A stretch of DNA of 64,000 bases from Planctomycetota bacterium. GTDB taxonomy: Bacteria; Planctomycetota; UBA1135; UBA2386. Both the position numbers and the translations under genes were made by a program. A model generated the notes under the pieces. The model was not told where the DNA came from. It made no database searches and saw only the letters and a list, made by a program, of their open reading frames with translations. Below, piece by piece: positions 57,092 through 64,000 of this stretch. Numbering within the stretch: position 1 is the first letter of the stretch; the number at the start of each line of letters is the position of its first letter. The stretch spans positions 372,001 through 436,000 of the forward strand of contig JADJWQ010000001.1 of NCBI GenBank assembly GCA_016716265.1, read 5' to 3'.

Positions 57092-59802
57092 GGATCCACC
57101 GCATCCGCGTCCGCAACTTCAAGGCGGTCGAGGATCGCGAGGTGCGCTTCGCGGCCGGCGTGACCGTGCTCGAGGGTGCCAACGAGACCGGCAAGACGAC
57201 GCTCGTCGACGCGCTCGACCTGCTGCTGCGGCGCGAGATCAAGGACAGCTCGACGGCGCGCGACGTCACCAATGCGAAGCCGATCCAGCGCGACGTCGCA
57301 CCGGAGATCGAGGCCGAGCTCGAGTCCGGGCCATACCGATTGGTCGTTCGACGCCGCTGGGGCCGCGGCCGCCAGCAGCGGATGACCGAGCTGGAGATCA
57401 GCGCTCCCGAGCGCGAGAACCTGACCGGCGACGCCGCCCACGACCGATTGCACGCGATCCTCGACGCGACGCTCGACACCGCCCTGTTCCGGGCGTTGCG
57501 CGTCGTGCAGGGCGCCGGCATCCATCAGGCGGCGCTCGAGCGCGGGGGCTGGCTCGGCCGCGCACTCGACGAGGCCGCCGGTGGCGCCGGCGGCCGCGAC
57601 GAACACGAGCAGCTGTTCGAGCGCGTCCGCACGCGGTACGAGGAGTTCTTCACGCCCAAGACCGGCAAGCCGCGCCGGGAGCTCGCCGACGCCGAGCGCC
57701 TCGCCGAGGACGCGCAGCTGCGGCTCGACGAGGCGGAGCGCCAGCTGGCCGAGCTGAACGACTCGATCGAGCAGCACGCGGCTCTCGGCGTGCGGATCCG
57801 CGAGTGCGAGGCGCGACTACCCGAGCTGCGCGCGCGGGAGGGCGAGTCGCAGGCTCTCGTCACCGAGCTCGAGAAGGCGCGGCTCGAGGTGGACGCAGCC
57901 CGCCAGGACGTGCAGTTCAAGCGCTACGAGCTGCGCGCGCTCGAGCGCGAGCTGGAGGCGCGGAGCACGTCGCGCGCCGAGCTGGCGCGCAGCGCCGAGG
58001 CGGTGGCGGCCGCCGAGAACGCCCTGCGCGAGGCGACCGAGTCGGCCGCGCGCGCCGAGCGTGACGCCCAGTCGGCGCGCGGCGAGCTCGAGGCCGCCCG
58101 CCGCGAGGCGTCCGACTCGCGCAGCCTCCTCGATCAAGCGCGTGCGGACCGCGATCTGCTCGCACGCCGAGCACGGCTGCGGCTGCGCGAGACCGACCTC
58201 CAGCGCGCGCGCGAGCTGACCGACCGGCTCGCCTCCGCCGAGCAACTCGCCCGCCACCGACTCGACGACGAGCGGGCGAGCGCGATCCAGGACGCGACCA
58301 AGGCCGCCGAGATCGCGCGGGCAGCATTGCGCCGCGAGGGGCCGCGCGTCGCGCTGACCGCGCTCGGCGCGGTCGACGTCGACATCGGCGACGAGCGTAT
58401 CGAGCTCGAGCCGGGCGCACGGCGGGACCTGCCGGTCGGCGAGGGCCTGACCGTCGCGCTCCCCGGGCGGCTGGCGATCCGCATCACCCCGGGCACCAGC
58501 GGCGACGCGCTGCGCGACGAGCTGCGCACCGCCGAGCAGCGGCTGCGCCAGGCGCTGGACGAGACCGGTCTCGACAGCGCGGCGGACGCGACGCGACTGT
58601 GGCCGCAGGTGCAGGCGGCGCGCCGCGAGGTGGCCGACCTGCGCGCGCAGCTCGAGCGGCTCGCCGGCGAGCTCGCGCACGACGAGCTCGGCGTGGTCGG
58701 GTCGCTGACGGCCTGGATCTCCGGCGAGTCCCGCGCGCTCGCCGAGCTCCAGGCGCGGCGTGCACCCACCGCCGGCGAGCTGCCGGGCGACGCGAGCGCG
58801 GCGGAGGACGCCGTCACCGCCGCCGCCGCTCGGGTCGAGGTCGCCGAGGAACGACTGCACCGCTCCGGCGCGCACGCCGAGCGCGGCACCGCGACGCTGC
58901 GAGCCGCCGAGCTGCGCGCGGTCGAGGCCCGCAGCCAGCACGACGCGAGGCGCGCGAACCACGATGCGCTCGCCCGCGAGCTCGAGCAGCACGTCGCGGA
59001 GCGACCCGACGACGCGCTGCGATCCGCCGCCGGCGCTGCGCGCGACGCACTGCGGCATGCCGAAGTCCGGCTCGCCGCGCTCGGCGGCCGGGTCGACGAG
59101 GACCTGCTCGAGCAGCGCCAGATGCTGCTGCAGACCGACCGCACGCGCCGGCAGCGCGCGGAAGACCTGCTGAGCGAGCTGCGCCAGGATCGCGACCGCT
59201 GCGAAGGCAAGCTCGACGCCCTCGGCGGCAAGGGCCTGTTCGAGCAGGTCGAAGCCCGCCGCGCGGAGCACCGCGCGCGCGCCGACCAGCACGAGCGTCT
59301 CGCCCGGCAGGGGGCAGCGGCACGCGTGCTGTTCGAGACGCTGCACCGCCACCGCGAGGCCGCCCGCAGCGCCTACCGCCGGCCGCTGCGCGAGCAGATC
59401 GTCGCGCTCGGACGGCTGGTGCACGACCGCAGCTTCGACGTCCACCTCGACGACGAGCTGCGCATCGTGCAGCGCATCGACGCCCGCGGTCCGATCCCGT
59501 TCGAGCTCTTGAGCTCGGGCGCACAGGAGCAGCTCGACCTGATCCTGCGCGCGGCGGTCGCGCGGCTCGTCGCGAAGCTCGACGGCAGCGCCGGCGGCGT
59601 CCCGATGATCGTCGACGATGCGCTCGGCTACGCGGATCCGGAGCGGCTGCGGACGATGAACGCGCTGCTCGGCCAGGTCGGCCAGACCGTGCAGGTCATC
59701 GTGCTGACCTGCCACCCCGATCGCTTCGCCGCGGTGCCGGGGGCGACCCTGGTCCGGATCGACGGCCCCGCGGCAGGCTACCCGCCGAGCAGCTCCGCGT
59801 AG
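57088..59802 (+). CDS. SbcC/Rad50-like AAA ATPase with coiled coils
   Basis: The protein has 904 residues. The N-terminal ATPase half has Walker A GANETGKTT (30-38). Residues 190-330 and 580-790 are heptad-rich coiled coils (LAEDAQLRLDEAERQLAELNDSIEQ). A globular part lies between about 400 and 480. The C-terminal half has the ABC signature LLSSGAQEQLDLIL and Walker B PMIVDDALGYAD. No CxxC zinc hook is visible at the coiled-coil apex, unlike typical Rad50/SbcC. In that respect and in size it is closer to YhaN-type proteins. Partner of the upstream nuclease. Its last 25 bases overlap the end of the convergent epimerase gene. Begins with GTG. Confidence 0.87.
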   Translation: MRIHRIRVRNFKAVEDREVRFAAGVTVLEGANETGKTTLVDALDLLLRREIKDSSTARDVTNAKPIQRDVAPEIEAELESGPYRLVVRRRWGRGRQQRMTELEISAPERENLTGDAAHDRLHAILDATLDTALFRALRVVQGAGIHQAALERGGWLGRALDEAAGGAGGRDEHEQLFERVRTRYEEFFTPKTGKPRRELADAERLAEDAQLRLDEAERQLAELNDSIEQHAALGVRIRECEARLPELRAREGESQALVTELEKARLEVDAARQDVQFKRYELRALERELEARSTSRAELARSAEAVAAAENALREATESAARAERDAQSARGELEAARREASDSRSLLDQARADRDLLARRARLRLRETDLQRARELTDRLASAEQLARHRLDDERASAIQDATKAAEIARAALRREGPRVALTALGAVDVDIGDERIELEPGARRDLPVGEGLTVALPGRLAIRITPGTSGDALRDELRTAEQRLRQALDETGLDSAADATRLWPQVQAARREVADLRAQLERLAGELAHDELGVVGSLTAWISGESRALAELQARRAPTAGELPGDASAAEDAVTAAAARVEVAEERLHRSGAHAERGTATLRAAELRAVEARSQHDARRANHDALARELEQHVAERPDDALRSAAGAARDALRHAEVRLAALGGRVDEDLLEQRQMLLQTDRTRRQRAEDLLSELRQDRDRCEGKLDALGGKGLFEQVEARRAEHRARADQHERLARQGAAARVLFETLHRHREAARSAYRRPLREQIVALGRLVHDRSFDVHLDDELRIVQRIDARGPIPFELLSSGAQEQLDLILRAAVARLVAKLDGSAGGVPMIVDDALGYADPERLRTMNALLGQVGQTVQVIVLTCHPDRFAAVPGATLVRIDGPAAGYPPSSSA

Positions 59803-60644
59803 CCCTCGCGGTAGCTCGGATAGCGGAAGCGGAAGCCGCTCGCACGAAGCCGCGCGCTCGAGCAGCGGCGGTCACCGCCTCGGGTGCGCAGCGGATCGTC
59901 GGCCACCGCCGGTGGCTCGACGCCGAGCCGTTCGGCCAGGAACCGCACCACGTCGTCGCGGCGCGCGGGCTCCTCGTCGACCGCGACGTAGCACGGCGCG
60001 GGTGCTGGGAGCATCGCGACGTGCAGCAGCGCGCGCGCCGCGTCGTCGGCGTGGATGCGGTTCGTCCAGCCGCTGCGGCCGTCGACGGACACACCGGTGC
60101 GCCCGGTGCGCACCGCATCGACGAGCCAGGTGCGGCCGGGCCCGTAGATGCCGCCGAGCCGCAGCACCACCGCGGGCCAGGGTCCCGCCGCGAGCTGACG
60201 TTCGGCCGCGAGCATCACGCGACCGCGGAAGTCGACGGGCTCGGTGGGTGACTCCTCGTCGACCAGCGAGCCGTCGGTCTGCCCGTAGACCGACGTGCTC
60301 GACGTGAACACCACGCGCTGCGGCCCCGGGCCCGGGCGCGTGGCGATCGCCTCGCACAGGTGCCGGGGTCCGTCGACGTAGGTCCGCCGGTAATCGTCCT
60401 CCCCGCTCGCCATCCCGGCCGACACCGTGACGAACAGCAGGTCGATGCCGCCGGGCAGGCCGTCGAGCCCGCGCCCCGTCGCGAGGTCCGCCGCGATACC
60501 GATCAGCTCGCCCGGCAGCTCGGCCGGGCGCCGCCGCAGCCCGAACACCTCGTGCCCGCCGGCGCACAGCGCGAGTCCGAGCCGGGTCCCGACGTCGCCA
60601 CAGCCTGCGATCAGACACCGGAGTGAGCGCGTCGGCGTGTCCAT
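59778..60644 (-). CDS. NAD-dependent epimerase/dehydratase family protein (extended SDR)
   Basis: The protein has 288 residues from the ATG at 60642-60644. CLIAGCGDVGTRLGLALCAGGHEVFGLRR is the NAD(P)-binding Rossmann start (GCGDVG). VFTSSTSVYGQTDG includes the catalytic serine region and a YxxxK-like site is not clearly conserved. VVLRLGGIYGPGR and TNRIHADDAARALLHVA are typical of the YeeZ-like extended SDR group. Substrates are probably nucleotide sugars or small metabolites; which one is not predictable. It converges on the SbcC-like gene with a 25-base overlap of 3' ends. The WD40 gene lies upstream on the same strand, 46 bases away. Confidence 0.87.
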   Translation of the reverse strand: MDTPTRSLRCLIAGCGDVGTRLGLALCAGGHEVFGLRRRPAELPGELIGIAADLATGRGLDGLPGGIDLLFVTVSAGMASGEDDYRRTYVDGPRHLCEAIATRPGPGPQRVVFTSSTSVYGQTDGSLVDEESPTEPVDFRGRVMLAAERQLAAGPWPAVVLRLGGIYGPGRTWLVDAVRTGRTGVSVDGRSGWTNRIHADDAARALLHVAMLPAPAPCYVAVDEEPARRDDVVRFLAERLGVEPPAVADDPLRTRGGDRRCSSARLRASGFRFRYPSYREGYAELLGG

Positions 60645-60690
60645 GGCGCGCCGCGTGGGGCACGCCACCCCGACACACAAGAGCGTCCCG

Positions 60691-62868
60691 TCATTCCGCG
60701 GCACGCAGCGTGAGCGCCTCGATCCACGCGGCGCGGTCCGCCGGCGGCAGCTCCGCGTCGGCGCGGACCCGCGTGAGCACGTCGCGCAGCGTGCGGCCGT
60801 CCGCCAGCGCGGCGGCGAGCTCGGCGCTGCGCGCGGCGCGCGACGCGAGCGCGGCGGCACGGTCGGCGAGCCGCTCGCGCAGGGGACGCGGGTCGAGGAT
60901 CGCGATGGTGCGGTCGGTCGAGCACGACGCGAGGCGCAGACCCGCGCGGTCGAACGCGACGTGGTACGGCCGGTCGGCGTGTGGGCGCAGGCGCCCGACG
61001 ACGCCGCCGTGGGCGAGGTCGACGAAGGTCACCGCGTCGCTCGCCAGCACGAGGCGCGAACCATCCGGCGACAGCGCGAGGTGATCGAGACCGTGCCGGT
61101 TCCGCAGCACGTCTCGCTGCCTCGCTCCGGTGTGCGCGTCGAACGTCGCGATGTGTCCGTCCCTGCCGCCGGCGACGATCTGCGTGTCCCCGGAGCAGAA
61201 CACTGCCTCGGCGACGTCGTCACCGACGCCGGTCATTTCGCAGCGCTGCTGTGCATTGCGCGCGTCCCACACCCGCGCGCGACCATCGCGACCACACGAC
61301 ACGCAATGCGAGGAGTCCGCGCTCCAGTTGACGGTCAGGACGTTCGAGGTGTGCCCCTCGAACGTGCACACGTGCTCGCCGGACTCGACGTCCCAGACCC
61401 ACACGGTCTTGCCGCGCACGACGGCGACCGCCCGACCGTCCGGGCTCAGCGACAGCCAGTACAGGCCGCCGTCGTGCACCAATCGCCGGAGCTCCTCGCG
61501 GGTGACGCTGTCCCAGATCGCCACCGTGCCGTCGTACGAACCGGTGTAGAGCCGGGCGCCGTCCGGCGACCAGTCGAGCATGTGGCACGACCGGTCCTCC
61601 GGGTGTGCCTGCCACGATGCGAGCAACTCGTGCGTCGGGACGCTCCACACCGACACGCGACCGTCGTAGCCGACGCTCGCGAGCCGCGCGCCATCGGGGC
61701 TGAAGCGCACCGTGTACGTCGCGTGCGAGGCCCGCATGGTGTCGCCACCGTACCAGCTCGTCCGCGCATCCCAGCAGCGCACGGTGCCGTCGCGCGCGCA
61801 CGACCACACGCGGTCGCCCGCGGGCTCGAACGCGACACCGACGATGGCGCCGGAATGGCCGCGGAGCGTTGCCCGGAGACTCCAGTCCGCGGTGCTCCAA
61901 AGCCTGACCGAGCCGTCGGCGGACGCCGTCGCGAGGATCGCGCCATCGGTGGAGGCCGCGGCGGCCGTGACGGCATCCGTGTGGGTGCGCAGGGTCGCGA
62001 CGAGCATCCCGTCCGCGACACTCCATACGCGCGCAGTCCGGTCCTTCGAGACCGCGGCGAGCCAGCTGCCGTCGGGAGCCCAGACGACGCCGTCCACGGC
62101 GTTGTAGATGCCGTCGTCCGGCACCGTGAGCGCGCGTGCCTCGCCGCCCGCGACGGGCCAGACGAACGCACAGAAGTCCCACGAGCCGGCGGCGATGTGC
62201 TGACCGTCGGGCGAGAACGCCAGGCCGACGAGCGGCTTCCGCCCGCCCTGCATGCTGCGCACGGCGGTGCCGTCGGCCGCGTTCCAGACGTGCACGGTGC
62301 CGACCACCGCACCGGGCGGCCGCTCGTACGAGCACGATGCGACCAGCGTGCCGTCGGGCGAGAAGTCCGCGCCGCCGACCGGATAGCCATGCCCGTGGAA
62401 CTCGGACACACCGGCGAGGTCCGCGGCACTCCACACTTTCACGGCGCGGTCGAACGAGCAGGTGACGAGCCGCACGCCCGCACGGTCGAAGCGCAGCTGT
62501 GTGATCGCCTCGGTATGTGCGGCGCTCGACGCGAGTAGCTCGAACGTCCGCGCATCGCGCAGCTCCAGTCGGCCATCGTTCCGGCCGCACGCGACACGGC
62601 TTCCGTCGGGTGACACGGCGAGCGAATACACTCCGCCGTCGACCGGCCAGCTCGCGAGCGATGCATCGAGCGCCGCGTCGAACAGCCGCCACTCGGGACC
62701 GCGCAGGGCGGGCTCGGTGGCGTCGAGCCAGCCGCGCGCCTCGGCGTCCTCACCGAGGCGGAGCGCGGACTCCGCGGCGGCGAGCTGGGCACGGTAGGCC
62801 TCGAACGCCAGGTCGCGCCGCGGCTCCTGGGGAGGAACGACGGTGACGAGGAGCGCAAGCACGAGCAT
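60691..62868 (-). CDS. exported WD40-repeat protein, 725 aa
   Basis: A short N-terminal hydrophobic stretch (MLVLALLVTVVPPQEP) looks like a signal peptide. A 60-residue helical lead-in follows (FEAYRAQLAAAESALRLGEDAEARGWLDATE). Then about a dozen WD40 blades fill residues 75-650, with recurrent SPDG...G..DG...WD/WS signatures (for example VSPDGSRVACGRNDGRLELRD, FSPDGTLVASCSYE, WSPDGARLYTGSYDGTVAIWD). Two seven-bladed propellers are possible. The C-terminal 75 residues are helical. In planctomycetes such WD40 sets are often fused to Ser/Thr kinases, but there is none here. The function is likely scaffolding. Confidence 0.87.
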   Translation of the reverse strand: MLVLALLVTVVPPQEPRRDLAFEAYRAQLAAAESALRLGEDAEARGWLDATEPALRGPEWRLFDAALDASLASWPVDGGVYSLAVSPDGSRVACGRNDGRLELRDARTFELLASSAAHTEAITQLRFDRAGVRLVTCSFDRAVKVWSAADLAGVSEFHGHGYPVGGADFSPDGTLVASCSYERPPGAVVGTVHVWNAADGTAVRSMQGGRKPLVGLAFSPDGQHIAAGSWDFCAFVWPVAGGEARALTVPDDGIYNAVDGVVWAPDGSWLAAVSKDRTARVWSVADGMLVATLRTHTDAVTAAAASTDGAILATASADGSVRLWSTADWSLRATLRGHSGAIVGVAFEPAGDRVWSCARDGTVRCWDARTSWYGGDTMRASHATYTVRFSPDGARLASVGYDGRVSVWSVPTHELLASWQAHPEDRSCHMLDWSPDGARLYTGSYDGTVAIWDSVTREELRRLVHDGGLYWLSLSPDGRAVAVVRGKTVWVWDVESGEHVCTFEGHTSNVLTVNWSADSSHCVSCGRDGRARVWDARNAQQRCEMTGVGDDVAEAVFCSGDTQIVAGGRDGHIATFDAHTGARQRDVLRNRHGLDHLALSPDGSRLVLASDAVTFVDLAHGGVVGRLRPHADRPYHVAFDRAGLRLASCSTDRTIAILDPRPLRERLADRAAALASRAARSAELAAALADGRTLRDVLTRVRADAELPPADRAAWIEALTLRAAE

Positions 62869-62884
62869 GGCGGAGGCCTCGGGT

Positions 62885-63508
62885 TCAGGCGGATTCGACG
62901 TGCGCCTTCAGAGCGTCGAGCGCACGGGCCCAGGCGGCGCGCAGCACGTCGGCGTCGCGGCGCTCCTGGATGCGCGTGTGATTGAGGGTCACGCCGGTCT
63001 TGCCCTTGCCCTTGTCGGCGAAAAGGACCTCCACCTTGGTGCCCGGCGCGAGCCCCGGAGCCTCCCAGTCGAGGCGCAGGTCCTTGTCGGCGCGGATGCG
63101 CGTGAACGTCGCCCGGTTGCCGTCGCCATTGTCGAGCGAGCCGCCGTCCTCGAATACGACACGGGTCCCTGCACCCAGCCACGCATCGAGATCCGCGGAG
63201 TCACCGAACGCCGCGAACACACGCGACACCGGCGCCGTGATCGTCTTGGTCGAGCAGATCGCGTAGCCCTTCGGCAGGCCATCCTTCTCGAGCGCGCCGC
63301 GCGCGTTCTCGAACTCCACGGCGATCGTCGTCGCCCACCACTCGTTCTTCTGCGTCTCGCTGTAGACGTGCTGGACGAGCGCCCGGCGTCCCGCGGCGAC
63401 CCCACCGAGGCCATCGAGCTCCGCGAACCAGTCCTTCAGGCTGCGGCCGGTGGCCTTCTTGCAGGCGGCGTCGGTCAGCGGGGGAGTGTCGGTGTCGGTC
63501 GGTCTCAT
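62885..63508 (-). CDS. DUF4287-SRPBCC (AHSA1-like) fusion protein
   Basis: The protein has 207 residues. The N-terminal 70 residues (TDAACKKATGRSLKDWFAELDGLGG, LVQHVYSE, NEWWATTIAVEFENARG) are a DUF4287-type helical domain. Residues 80-207 form an SRPBCC/AHSA1-type ligand-binding domain (STKTITAPVSRVFAAFGDSADLDAWLGAGTRV, then LRLDWEAPG, LNHTRIQERRDADVLRAAWARALDALKAHV). Its ATG overlaps the TGA of the upstream TetR gene (ATGA, 63505-63508), which indicates a regulated pair. Possibly a small-molecule-binding partner of the TetR system. Confidence 0.85.
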   Translation of the reverse strand: MRPTDTDTPPLTDAACKKATGRSLKDWFAELDGLGGVAAGRRALVQHVYSETQKNEWWATTIAVEFENARGALEKDGLPKGYAICSTKTITAPVSRVFAAFGDSADLDAWLGAGTRVVFEDGGSLDNGDGNRATFTRIRADKDLRLDWEAPGLAPGTKVEVLFADKGKGKTGVTLNHTRIQERRDADVLRAAWARALDALKAHVESA

Positions 63509-64000
63509 GCGAGCCTCTGTCCGGTCCTGGGTGTCTCCCGCTCGGCCAGGCCATCGGCGAGCAGGCGCTCGATCCAGTCGCGGAGCTGTCGCACCGCGAC
63601 GTCGTAGCTCTCGAAGTTGCGGTAGGCGCGCGCGAGCATCACGGCACCCTCCATCGTGATCAGCACGAACGACGCGAGCTCACGGGGGCGACGCCGGCCG
63701 GCAGCCGGTCGGTCGACTCCGCGAAGCACCGCTCGACGTGGTCCAGCCAGTTGTCGAAGTTCTGGACCAGCAGGCGGCGCGCATCCGGGTGCGTCTGCGA
63801 CACCTCGATCACGAGGTTGCCGATCGGGCAGCCGTGCGCGAAGTCGGTGAGGTCGAGCATCCGGCGGTAGCCCGCGAGCAGCCCGAAGACGCGCTCGATC
63901 GGATCGTCGTGCTCGGCCCAGATCCGCTCGAGCACCTCGTCCCACAGCAGTTCCTTGCGCCTCTCCAGCGTCGCGTGGAGCAGGTCCTGCTTGGTCGGGA
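63505..64000 (-). pseudogene. TetR family regulator, 5'-partial with a frameshift
   Basis: The start and DNA-binding helix-turn-helix lie beyond the window. The visible ligand-binding part reads PTKQDLLHATLERRKELLWDEVLERIWAEHDDPIERVFGLL, then GCPIGNLVIEVSQ...DARRLLVQNFDNWLDHV, in one frame to about 63690, and then RELASFVLITMEGAVMLARAYRNFE in another. Adding one C to the run of five C (GTCGCCCCC) restores a continuous TetR C-terminus of the YcdC/AcrR-like type. The frameshift is in a homopolymer, so a sequencing error is likely. The stop overlaps the start of the DUF4287-SRPBCC gene. It probably represses that gene. Confidence 0.8.

Overview
The window is GC-rich chromosomal DNA, most likely from a planctomycete (phylum Planctomycetota). 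This is inferred from gene content, not from a marker gene. The evidence is a formylglycine sulfatase, an alpha-L-fucosidase, a 3-keto-disaccharide hydrolase domain (DUF1080), a sialate O-acetylesterase-type esterase, a large WD40 protein, carboxypeptidase-regulatory-like surface proteins, and several secreted proteins sharing a small Gly/Cys/Pro-rich C-terminal module. GTG and TTG starts and 4-base stop/start overlaps (ATGA, GTGA) are common. Coding density is high and I see no insertion sequence, prophage, CRISPR array or rRNA.

Layout. 1-2719 (-): parvulin-like secreted protein, then an MsbA-type ABC exporter cut by the window edge. 2935-6480 (+): four overlapping genes for a hypothetical protein, a lipoprotein, a HEAT-repeat protein and a degenerate metallopeptidase. 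6504-10510: mixed small genes, including a DoxX membrane protein and a MarR regulator that share a candidate operator. 10536-15176 (-): M49-like lipoprotein, DUF4026/DUF2314-like protein, amidohydrolase. 15273-18805 (-): secreted proteins and a Tat-signal protein. 19114-19186: tRNA-Gly(CCC). 19361-25611: rhodanese lipoprotein, a large carboxypeptidase-regulatory-like protein, a compact operon (VOC, cupin, small ORF, membrane protein), and a SEC-C gene split by an in-frame TGA.

25982-38263 (+) is the centrepiece, a heme biosynthesis operon: hemA, a hemC-hemD fusion, hemL, a histidine kinase, its response regulator, hemE, hemN, hemG and a membrane-anchored surface protein. All but the hemA/hemCD and hemE/hemN junctions are overlapped or within about 20 bases. 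Together these cover every step from glutamyl-tRNA to protoporphyrin IX except porphobilinogen synthase (hemB); ferrochelatase is also absent. Directly downstream lies an octaheme cytochrome c lipoprotein preceded by a run of hairpins and a perfect palindrome.

39958-47863 (-) is a glycan-degradation region: glutathione S-transferase, a sulfatase fused to a metallopeptidase, a secreted gluzincin, a frameshifted fucosidase and a DUF1080 protein. 48004-55112 holds surface proteins, an SGNH esterase, yebC, and a 14-base tandem repeat that begins in the yebC stop region. 55396-59802 (+) has a sigma-region-like protein followed by an SbcD/SbcC-type nuclease-ATPase pair. 59778-64000 (-) has an NAD-dependent epimerase, a WD40 protein and a TetR-SRPBCC operon.

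Four genes are interrupted by small indels or a stop: the SEC-C gene, the fucosidase, a DNRLRE-type protein and tetR. Three of the indels sit in mononucleotide runs and a fourth in a short AC repeat, so sequencing error is a serious alternative to real decay.
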